Below, one piece after another: positions 1 through 6,103 of a stretch of DNA of 14,976 bases; within the stretch, counting starts at the first letter, position 1; each line of letters opens with the position of its first letter. Below the pieces are notes generated by a model that saw only the letters and a program-made list of their open reading frames with translations, made no database searches and was not told the DNA's origin. Both the position numbers and the translations under genes were made by a program. Origin of the DNA: Actinomycetes bacterium (GTDB lineage Bacteria; Actinomycetota; Acidimicrobiia; Acidimicrobiales; RAAP-2); assembly GCA_021777285.1 (NCBI GenBank), contig JAJYDR010000049.1, forward strand, positions 1 to 14,976. The letters run 5' to 3'.

Positions 1-1
1 T

Positions 2-1048
2 CACGCGACCATGGTGAAGATCCTGCGCGCCCTCATCATCCCCTTCATCGCGATCTTCGTCCTGTTCGCGATCTTCGACGTGAAGCACGGCTCGGTGCAC
101 TTCAAGGGCTTCCTCGGCGGGTGGGAGCTCTACACCGCCGGTCTCGCCTTCACCATCGCGCTGTCGGGGCTCGGCTGGACCGAGTGCGGCAACGATTACA
201 CCCGTTACCTACCCCGTGACACGAAGAAGGGGGCCGTGGTCGGGTGGGTCTTCCTCGGTACCGCACTGCCCGAGATTGTGCTCATGACCCTCGGAGCGCT
301 CACCTACACCTTCATCTCCTCGAGCGCACAGGTCCAGGCCTGGAACAGCTCGAACCCGCTGCAGGCGCTCTACGGCCAGCACTTCATCCCCTCCTGGGTC
401 ATCGCGGTCTTCCTCGTCTTCGCGATCGTCCAGCTCTTCGGGATCAACTCCCTGGACCTCTACAGCTCCGGGGTCTCGGTTCAGGCGATGGGAATCCACC
501 TCAAGCGCTACCAGGCGGTCGTGATGGACAGCATCATCGCGGGACTGCTCACCATCTACGCCATGTTCCAGTCGACCTTCTCGCTGTACATGAAAGAGTT
601 CGTCGGGGTGCTCATCGTGTGGATCGCACCGTGGTTCGGGGTCTACATCATGGACTGGATCCTTCGCGGGTTCCGGTACAACCCCGCCGAACTGCAGCGC
701 ACCGACCGAGACGGCCTCTACTTCGGGGGTAAGACCGGGGTCAACTGGAACGCGATCGTCGCCTTCGTCGTCGGGCTGGTCGCCTCGACCATCGCCTACT
801 CCAAGGCCCCGCCGCCGGTGAACTTCCCGTTCCACTGGATGACGCCCGTCTCCAACCACTTCGGCGCGTTCTACTGCACGGGCACAGCGAGCGCCAACTG
901 CGGCCCGGCGGGCTGGTTCGGTGGGGCCGACTTCTCCATCCCCTTTGGCATCCTCGTCGCCGCGATCCTCTACTTCCTCTTCGAGAAGGTCACCGGCTAC
1001 GTCGGCATGCAGGTCGCGCGTCAGAAGGAGCTCGAGCCGAACCGCTAA
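2..1048 (+). CDS. NCS1-family nucleobase permease (cytosine/purine type), 5' end missing
   Basis: Integral membrane symporter of the nucleobase:cation symporter-1 family, importing a nucleobase or related compound with a cation. The reading frame is open to the left edge, so the start lies outside; the ATG at 11 is internal. About 348 codons remain of a family length near 450-500, so the first few membrane helices are missing. The family-type stretch GNDYTRYLPRD follows a helix ending in GLGWTEC, and further hydrophobic helices follow up to a charged tail (QKELEPNR). The substrate cannot be read from sequence. Cytosine is my inference, because a cytosine deaminase and uracil phosphoribosyltransferase lie 2 kb away; allantoin, hydantoin or purine are alternatives. 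It is followed at once by a strong hairpin and converges on the repeat-protein gene. Confidence 0.85.
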   Translation, partial: HATMVKILRALIIPFIAIFVLFAIFDVKHGSVHFKGFLGGWELYTAGLAFTIALSGLGWTECGNDYTRYLPRDTKKGAVVGWVFLGTALPEIVLMTLGALTYTFISSSAQVQAWNSSNPLQALYGQHFIPSWVIAVFLVFAIVQLFGINSLDLYSSGVSVQAMGIHLKRYQAVVMDSIIAGLLTIYAMFQSTFSLYMKEFVGVLIVWIAPWFGVYIMDWILRGFRYNPAELQRTDRDGLYFGGKTGVNWNAIVAFVVGLVASTIAYSKAPPPVNFPFHWMTPVSNHFGAFYCTGTASANCGPAGWFGGADFSIPFGILVAAILYFLFEKVTGYVGMQVARQKELEPNR

Positions 1049-1061
1049 CCCCGCTTACAAC

Positions 1062-1097
1062 GAGAGAGCCCCGGGCCAGGTGGTCCGGGGCTCTCTC
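1062..1097. terminator. Bidirectional terminator hairpin between convergent genes
   Basis: A 16-bp stem (1062-1077 with 1082-1097, one G-T wobble) closes a 4-base AGGT loop, 13 bases after the permease stop and 21 bases beyond the end of the opposing gene. On the plus strand the stem is followed by AATTCTTG, a poor T-tract. The symmetric position suggests it ends transcripts from both sides. Confidence 0.85.
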
Positions 1098-1118
1098 AAT
1101 TCTTGCGCCGTTGCGCGA

Positions 1119-2306
1119 CTACTTGTCCTGTACCTGGATCCTCACCGAAGCGGCAACGAAGGACGTGGGTGTGGAGGTCGACGCGGGGGTCACGTTCACG
1201 CGCTCACCCTTGGTCACACTGGTCGAGGTGATCAGCGTCGACGTGTGATTCATCACGACCGAGGTCGTCGGCGTGAAGAACACCGTGACCGATCCGTGGT
1301 CACGGTTGGTCACCACCATCGACGTAGCGCCATTGACGGAGTACACCACGCCCTCTATCGGGTGGATCTCCGTCGCCTGGACTCGAACCGAGGCGGCGAC
1401 GAAGTCACCCGGCGTCGAGGTCGATGACGGAGTCACGTTCACCCGCTCACCGGCGACGAGGTTCGCCGGCGTCATCGGTCCCGACGCGTGCTCCATCGTG
1501 ATGACGGTGGTCGGCACGAAGTTGACGGTGACCGTCCCACTATGGCCAGTGTTGACCACCATCGACGTGACGACGCTGTTCGTCGTCGTGATCGTACCGA
1601 TGACCCCTTCAATGTGGTGGATCTCGGGCACCTGGATCTGGATCGCGGCGGCGACGAAGTCACCCGGCGTCGAGGTCGACGACGGGGTCACGCTGACACG
1701 CTCACCGGCGGCGAGGTTGGTCAGCGCCACTGGTCCCGACGCGTGCTCCATCGTGACCGCGGTGCTCGGAGTGAAGTTGACGGTCACTTGTCCGCTTTCG
1801 GGGGTCGTCATGACCATCGACGAGGTACCGTTGACCGAGAAGACTACCCCTTCAATGTGGTGGATCTCGGGCACCTGGATCTTCACCGACGCGGCGGTGA
1901 AGGACGCGAGCGACGAGCCCGGTGCCGGGGTCACGCTCACGCGCTCACCAGTCGCGAGGTTGGCCAGCGTGAGTGGTCCCGACGCATGCTTCATCGTGAC
2001 CGCGGTACTCGCCGTCAAATCAAGCGTGACCAGCGTGTTCCCACGCGTGGTCACGACCATCGAGGTGGGGGCCCCCGAAGGTCCACTTAACGAACTGATC
2101 ACGCCTTCGATGTGGTGGATCCCACGATGTCCGTGGTCGTGGCTCGCGTGATGGGCGTGGGTGAGATCAAGTGCGCTCCGTGTGTTAATCCCAACTCCAG
2201 TCCCTGACGCGCCGGCAATGGCTGCGCCACTGGCTACCAGTGCGGCGATGGTGGCGGCGGCGACGGTGCCGCGGCGTACGGCCTTCATTCGAGTGATCCG
2301 GTTCAT
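1119..2306 (-). CDS. Secreted protein with four tandem DUF5666-like repeats
   Basis: Predicted exported protein of 395 residues. Residues 1-35 form a signal peptide: basic MNRITRMKAVRRG, a hydrophobic alanine-rich core and an AGA-type cleavage area. A histidine-rich segment follows (about 50-65), then four repeats starting with IHHIEGV or IHPIEGV at residues 63, 148, 229 and 314. Each repeat has two V/T-rich strand blocks, a TAVTMEHASGP-like turn, a GERVxVTP motif and a closing FVAASVRIQ strand. This layout resembles DUF5666 repeats by eye; no catalytic residues are evident. The ATG at 2306 is preferred because AAAGGAAGGG lies four bases upstream; an internal ATG at 2288 is less well placed. 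Function unknown; a surface or metal-binding role is only a guess from the histidines. Confidence 0.8.
   Translation of the reverse strand: MNRITRMKAVRRGTVAAATIAALVASGAAIAGASGTGVGINTRSALDLTHAHHASHDHGHRGIHHIEGVISSLSGPSGAPTSMVVTTRGNTLVTLDLTASTAVTMKHASGPLTLANLATGERVSVTPAPGSSLASFTAASVKIQVPEIHHIEGVVFSVNGTSSMVMTTPESGQVTVNFTPSTAVTMEHASGPVALTNLAAGERVSVTPSSTSTPGDFVAAAIQIQVPEIHHIEGVIGTITTTNSVVTSMVVNTGHSGTVTVNFVPTTVITMEHASGPMTPANLVAGERVNVTPSSTSTPGDFVAASVRVQATEIHPIEGVVYSVNGATSMVVTNRDHGSVTVFFTPTTSVVMNHTSTLITSTSVTKGERVNVTPASTSTPTSFVAASVRIQVQDK
1122..2120 (-). repeat. Four tandem in-frame repeats of about 243-255 bp
   Basis: Units run 2120-1866, 1865-1623, 1622-1368 and 1367-1122, each encoding one 81-85 residue module. 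Exact DNA matches remain between units: 32 bases at 1393-1424 match 1648-1679 (offset 255), and 37 bases at 1603-1639 match 1846-1882 (offset 243). Such identity in third positions suggests recent duplication or gene conversion. Confidence 0.85.
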
Positions 2307-2395
2307 AAAACCCTTCCTTTGGTTGACAAGATGTAACCATCACCATTGTCGCGCCCCACCTTTAGAACTCTCTGTGCGTAGCGTGAGCAACCAAT

Positions 2396-2428
2396 AAAAA
2401 TCCAAGGAAGCGGTTCGCGCAGGAACCG
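2396..2428 (-). terminator. Possible weak terminator after the phosphoribosyltransferase gene
   Basis: Read on the minus strand, a 6-bp stem CGGTTC/GAACCG with a CTGCGC loop (2411-2428) is followed about ten bases later by TTTTTATT. The stem is short and the gap to the T-run is long, so this is tentative. The 144-bp interval 2307-2450 must also hold the promoter of the repeat-protein gene, but I cannot pick a convincing -10 there. Confidence 0.35.
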
Positions 2429-2450
2429 GGCGTCACCAGACGATCTCGGT

Positions 2451-3059
2451 CTAGCCGAGCCAATCCTCGCGCAGTTCACCGTTCTCGTCGGGATGGAAGA
2501 CCGGGATAGCACCGAGCGACTGGACCATCGCGGCGTCATCACCCAATGACGTGCGCCACATCGATGCCTCGGTGACCAGGGTGCCGATCGCCACCACGTT
2601 CGCATCAATCCGGCGAAGCAGTCGAAGCGCTGCCCCCGTCGAGGCGCCCGTCGAGATGACGTCGTCGACGATCGCGACCCGCTTGCCGGCCACGTCGCCG
2701 ATCCTCGCCCGGTCAAAGAGCAGCCGTTGGTCGACGTCAGTGGTGATCGACCGCACGGACTCGGTGACAGCGTCGGCGAGGTGGATCTTGGGCGTCTTGT
2801 GCAAGATCACGTATTGATCGAGTCCAAGGTGCCGTGTCACCTCGACGGCGAGAGGTATGCCCATCGTCGCGACCGTAGCCACGATGTCGACATCGTGGGG
2901 CTCGAGCAATCGAGCCAGCTCCTCGCCGGCCCGCGACATGAACTGCACCCCCATGTCGACGGTGATGAGCAGCGCGAGGGACAGGTCCTCACTGAGTGAC
3001 ACCACCGGCAACGACACCCGCTGTGAGCCGATCTCCACCTCGTATGTGCGCCGTTCCAC
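2451..3059 (-). CDS. Purine-type phosphoribosyltransferase (APRT/XPRT-like)
   Basis: Type I phosphoribosyltransferase joining a nucleobase to the ribose phosphate of PRPP, cytoplasmic. With the GTG start at 3059 it has 202 residues, usual for adenine or xanthine phosphoribosyltransferases. The PRPP loop VAIVDDVISTGAS lies at about residues 128-140. The region around VATVATMGIPLA matches the position of the pyrophosphate-binding loop in this fold. The base specificity is not readable; orotate or adenine types are possible. An in-frame ATG at 3083 exists but overlaps the ATG of the divergent deaminase by two bases. GTG 3059 lies 8 bases after a TATGCT -10 box, so I prefer it. The context (cytosine deaminase, upp, permease) supports a salvage role. 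Confidence 0.8.
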   Translation of the reverse strand: MERRTYEVEIGSQRVSLPVVSLSEDLSLALLITVDMGVQFMSRAGEELARLLEPHDVDIVATVATMGIPLAVEVTRHLGLDQYVILHKTPKIHLADAVTESVRSITTDVDQRLLFDRARIGDVAGKRVAIVDDVISTGASTGAALRLLRRIDANVVAIGTLVTEASMWRTSLGDDAAMVQSLGAIPVFHPDENGELREDWLG

Positions 3060-3067
3060 GGAGGTCG

Positions 3068-3075
3068 AGCATACT
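3068..3075. promoter_or_regulatory. Symmetric bidirectional -10 element
   Basis: The 8-mer AGCATACT carries a -10-like CATACT on the plus strand (3070-3075), 6 bases before ATG 3082. It also carries TATGCT on the minus strand (3073-3068), 8 bases before GTG 3059. Both genes would be transcribed leaderless or nearly so. No good -35 box is visible on either side. Confidence 0.6.
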
Positions 3076-3081
3076 GAGCCC

Positions 3082-3552
3082 ATGACTGTTGCTTCGACAC
3101 CACTGGATCACGACCTCGCGCGGCGCATGCTCGCCACGGCGATCGACGAGGCGCAACGCGGTCTCGACGAAGGTGGGATCCCCATCGGTGCCGCGCTCTT
3201 CACACGCGCTGGCGAGCTCCTCGGTGCCGGCCACAACCGACGAGTCCAGGAGGACGACGCGTCGGTGCACGCCGAGACCGACGCCTTCCGACGCGCGGGT
3301 CGACGGCGCAACTATCGCGACACCGTTATGGTCACCACCCTCTCGCCGTGCTGGTACTGCTCAGGGCTGGTGCGCCAGTTCAACATCGGCGCGGTCGTAA
3401 TCGGCGAGGCGATGAACTTCATTGGCGGCCACGAGTGGCTGGCGGACCTCGGCGTCGAAGTCGTCGTATTGGACGACCCGACCTGTGTTCAGTTGCTCGG
3501 CACCTTCATCCACGACCACGCTGAGCTCTGGAACGAGGACATCGGCGAGTGA
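3082..3552 (+). CDS. Cytosine deaminase, FCY1-like (CDA fold)
   Basis: Zinc hydrolase predicted to convert cytosine to uracil and ammonia in the cytoplasm. The 156-residue protein has the cytidine-deaminase-fold zinc site: H63-A-E65 (VHAETDA) and C90-W-Y-C93 (LSPCWYC), with E65 as proton shuttle. Its resemblance is to yeast FCY1 (158 residues) rather than to the larger CodA amidohydrolase. From memory, the shared features are the EGGIPIGA-type start, TTLSPC, the GEAMNF stretch, and the C-terminal EDIGE whose aspartate (D153 here) contacts the base in the yeast enzyme. ATG 3082 is chosen because it sits 6 bases after CATACT; the only SD-like GGAGG is 17 bases away, too far. Its stop abuts that of upp, the next enzyme in the route. 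Guanine or tRNA-adenosine deaminases are less likely alternatives. Confidence 0.88.
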   Translation: MTVASTPLDHDLARRMLATAIDEAQRGLDEGGIPIGAALFTRAGELLGAGHNRRVQEDDASVHAETDAFRRAGRRRNYRDTVMVTTLSPCWYCSGLVRQFNIGAVVIGEAMNFIGGHEWLADLGVEVVVLDDPTCVQLLGTFIHDHAELWNEDIGE

Positions 3553-4188
3553 TCAGCGAACCGGCGGGCCGAAGAGTCGGTCGCCGGCGTCGCCCAGCCC
3601 GGGCGTGATGTAGCCGGAGTCGGTCAACTCCTCGTCGAGGGCGGCGGCCACGATCGTCACGTCGGGGTGACGCGTGAGCACGAAGTCGACGCCCGGGCGG
3701 GCCGCGATCAGGCACAATACGGTGGCGTCCGTCGCGCCGCGGGTTCGCAACATCGACAGGACCATGTCGAGCGACCCTCCCGTCGCGAGCATCGGGTCAC
3801 AGATCACCACGTGGGCGCCGACCAGTGACTCGGGCAGGCCGTCAAGGTAGACGTCGGGCAGCAACGTCGTCTCGTTGCGTCTCAGCCCCACCAGGCAGAC
3901 CCGTGTGTGGGGCAGCACCTCTTGGACCGCGGGACTCATGCCGAGCCCCGCGCGCAGGATGGGCACGATGACGTACTCAGTGTCCACCTTCACCGCCGGT
4001 GCGCCAGAGGCGACGGGGGTGTCGACCGTGGTCGACGTGGTGGGCGTGTCCCGGAAGGCCTCGTAGGCGACGAACCGGGAAATCTCGCGAGCCAGGCGCA
4101 AGAAGTCCGCGTTGGATGTCGCGCGGTCGCGCAGCTGGCGGACCTTGTCGGCGACGATGGGGTGGTTGACGACGAGTGGCGTGGGCAC
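3553..4188 (-). CDS. upp: Uracil phosphoribosyltransferase
   Basis: Converts uracil and PRPP to UMP and pyrophosphate in pyrimidine salvage. The 211-residue length is usual for Upp. Diagnostic motifs are the PRPP loop VVICDPMLATGGS (residues 127-139) and the uracil-binding GYITPGLGDAGDR (192-204), with VPILRAGLGM at 75-84. A short insert, rich in T, P and A (about 48-67), separates the N-terminal helices from the core. The GTG start at 4188 lies 6 bases after a TAATGT -10 box, consistent with a leaderless message. The gene converges on the cytosine deaminase with no gap and is divergent from the ABC exporter operon. Confidence 0.95.
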   Translation of the reverse strand: MPTPLVVNHPIVADKVRQLRDRATSNADFLRLAREISRFVAYEAFRDTPTTSTTVDTPVASGAPAVKVDTEYVIVPILRAGLGMSPAVQEVLPHTRVCLVGLRRNETTLLPDVYLDGLPESLVGAHVVICDPMLATGGSLDMVLSMLRTRGATDATVLCLIAARPGVDFVLTRHPDVTIVAAALDEELTDSGYITPGLGDAGDRLFGPPVR

Positions 4189-4194
4189 GACGTC

Positions 4195-4200
4195 ACATTA
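4195..4200 (-). promoter_or_regulatory. -10 box of upp (leaderless)
   Basis: TAATGT on the minus strand, followed by GACGTC and then the GTG start codon of upp. The 6-base gap would place the transcription start on or next to the G of GTG. No recognisable -35. Confidence 0.6.
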
Positions 4201-4255
4201 CGTCGCGCCGCGATCGTGCGTCGTCTTCACGGTCCGAGGTGGAGGTAGCGCCCGG

Positions 4256-4261
4256 TACGCT
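4256..4261 (+). promoter_or_regulatory. -10 box of the ABC exporter operon (leaderless)
   Basis: TACGCT followed by GCATCA and GTG at 4268, the first codon of the exporter gene. The same hexamer recurs at three other gene starts in this window. Confidence 0.6.
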
Positions 4262-4267
4262 GCATCA

Positions 4268-6103
4268 GTGACTTTGCAGGCGAACGGCTCGATCGACGTC
4301 GATCGGACCGACAGTGACCCCCTGGGTGGGGTTTACTCCTCGTACCACGGTCCACGAGCGCAGATCTCGCGAGACCGCTCGCTGCCGTGGTGGCGCCGGA
4401 TATTGCCCGTCATCTCGTCGCACCGGGTCACCTTCACGGTCGCGATCAGCCTCTCGTTCATCAGCCTCGTCTTCCAGACCCTGGTGCCGAAGCTGCTCAA
4501 CGGCGCGATCGACCGGTCACTCGTCCAACACGTCGCCAGCCTGCACACCGCGGTCATCGAAATCCTGGTCGTGGGTGTCATCGCCGGCATCACGGGCATC
4601 GTGTCGCGACAGTACGTCTTCAAGACCGCCTATAACGTCGAGGCCGACTTGCGTTCGCTGATCTACGAGCACCTCGCCTGGCTCTCGTTCAGCTTCTATG
4701 ACCGGGTCCAGTCGGGACAGCTCATCAGCCGGGCCAACAGCGACATCCGCAGTGTCCAGATGTACTCCACCTTCGCACCGCTCATCGTCGTACAGAGTTT
4801 CATCGGCGTGATCGCCTTCGGCTTCATGCTCTCGATCAACGTCGTCTTGGCCCTCGTGGCGATGGTCGTGATGCCGATCCTGTACTTCGTGGGGATCAAG
4901 ATGCGCCGGGTCATGTTCCCGATCTCCTGGATCACCCAGGCGAGACTCGCCGAGGTCGCGACCATCGTCGACGAGAACGTGAACGGTGTGCGCGTCGTCA
5001 AGTCCTTCGCCCAGGAGGAGGCCGAGGTAAACCGCCTCGCGGACGCGGCCGAACGGGTCGCGTGGGCGTACATCAAAGACGCCCAACTGCGCGCCATCTG
5101 GTCGCCGTGGGTGCAGAACCTGCCCCAACTCGGGCTCGCACTCGTGCTGTTCTTCGGTGGCTGGATGGTCATAGACGGACACCTCGGCATCGGTGCCATA
5201 CTCGCCTTTAACGCGTACCTCCTGATGCTGCAGGCGCCGTTCATGATGCTCGGCCAGCTCGTGATGATGGGCCAACGCGCCAAGGCGAGCGCCGAGCGGA
5301 TCTTCGAGATCCTCGACGAAAATCCGACCGTCACCGAACGGCCCGGGGCCTATGACCTTGGGGGCGTCGCCGGGCGCATCGAGTTCGACCACGTGAGCTT
5401 TCGCTACGGCGACGGACCCGACATCCTGTCCGACTTCGACGCCGTCATCGAACCCGGCGAGACCGTGGCGATCGTCGGACGGACAGGGTCGGGCAAGTCC
5501 ACCGTCGCGCGCCTGCTCACGCGGTTCTATGACGCGACCGAGGGCGTGGTTCGCATCGACGGCCACGACGTGACCGACCTCACCCTGCACTCGCTGCGCA
5601 CCGCGGTCGGGGTAGTGATGGACGAGCCCTTCCTCTTCTCGATCTCGATCCGCGACAACATCGCCTACGGCCGTCCCGAGGCGACGATGGACGAGGTGGT
5701 CGCAGCGGCTCGAGCGGCCAACGCGGCCGAGTTCATCGAGCGGCTCCCCCACGACTACGACACGGTGGTGGGCGAACGGGGCTACACACTCTCGGGCGGT
5801 CAGCGCCAACGGATCGCCATCGCGCGCACCCTGCTCGTCAACCCGCCGGTGCTGATCCTCGATGACGCGACCAGCGCCATCGACGTCCACGTCGAGGCGG
5901 GGATCCACGAGGCGTTGGAAAACCTCTTGGAGCGTCGCACGACAATCGTGATCGCCCATCGCATCTCCACGATTGCGCTCGCCAAGCGCGTGCTCGTCCT
6001 CGATTGCGGTCGTGTCGTCGCGTCAGGGACTCACGAGTCCCTGCTCGCCACCGAGCCGCTCTACGCCCAGATCCTCGCCCAGGCCACGACGGACGGTGCG
6101 TGA
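4268..6103 (+). CDS. ABC exporter subunit 1 (degenerate-site half), TMD-NBD fusion
   Basis: Half-transporter of 611 residues in the cytoplasmic membrane: six membrane helices (about 40-330) and a C-terminal ATPase. Visible motifs are Walker A GRTGSGKST (404-412, K410), signature LSGGQ (508-512), Walker B ending in D532 and the switch histidine H564. The catalytic Glu after Walker B is replaced by D533 (LILDDATSAID), and the Q-loop glutamine position reads D452 (VMDEPFLF). This is the pattern of the degenerate half of heterodimeric exporters such as TmrAB or TM287/288. The frame is open further upstream, but those codons run over the upp promoter and start; GTG 4268 fits the TACGCT box. It overlaps the next gene by one base (TGATG). 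The substrate (lipid, drug or peptide) is unknown. Confidence 0.92.
   Translation: MTLQANGSIDVDRTDSDPLGGVYSSYHGPRAQISRDRSLPWWRRILPVISSHRVTFTVAISLSFISLVFQTLVPKLLNGAIDRSLVQHVASLHTAVIEILVVGVIAGITGIVSRQYVFKTAYNVEADLRSLIYEHLAWLSFSFYDRVQSGQLISRANSDIRSVQMYSTFAPLIVVQSFIGVIAFGFMLSINVVLALVAMVVMPILYFVGIKMRRVMFPISWITQARLAEVATIVDENVNGVRVVKSFAQEEAEVNRLADAAERVAWAYIKDAQLRAIWSPWVQNLPQLGLALVLFFGGWMVIDGHLGIGAILAFNAYLLMLQAPFMMLGQLVMMGQRAKASAERIFEILDENPTVTERPGAYDLGGVAGRIEFDHVSFRYGDGPDILSDFDAVIEPGETVAIVGRTGSGKSTVARLLTRFYDATEGVVRIDGHDVTDLTLHSLRTAVGVVMDEPFLFSISIRDNIAYGRPEATMDEVVAAARAANAAEFIERLPHDYDTVVGERGYTLSGGQRQRIAIARTLLVNPPVLILDDATSAIDVHVEAGIHEALENLLERRTTIVIAHRISTIALAKRVLVLDCGRVVASGTHESLLATEPLYAQILAQATTDGA

Noticed and set aside
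1122..2120. Possible CRISPR-like or satellite array from the regular repeats
   Set aside because: The period is about 243-255 bp, always a multiple of three, and encodes protein modules; there are no short repeats with unique spacers.
1273..2151. Plus-strand open frame of 292 codons opposite the repeat protein
   Set aside because: It mirrors the repeats without a signal peptide or ribosome site; the minus strand has both.
2307..2450. Promoter of the repeat-protein gene
   Set aside because: I looked for TAnnnT or TATAAT-like boxes on the minus strand; GACAAT and others match poorly and lack a -35, so none is reported.
3060..3064. GGAGG as ribosome site for the cytosine deaminase
   Set aside because: It lies 17 bases before the ATG, too far, and lies upstream of the -10 box, so would not be in the message.
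4112..4267. In-frame extension of the ABC subunit 1 gene upstream to ATG 4112
   Set aside because: It would overlap the start of upp on the other strand and run over both promoters; its residues do not look like an exporter N-terminus, and GTG 4268 has a well-spaced -10 box.
4517..5959. Long minus-strand open frame (480 codons) opposite ABC subunit 1
   Set aside because: Its composition is that of the antisense of a GC-rich gene (many D, H, R, E), with no motif; the plus-strand product is unmistakable.
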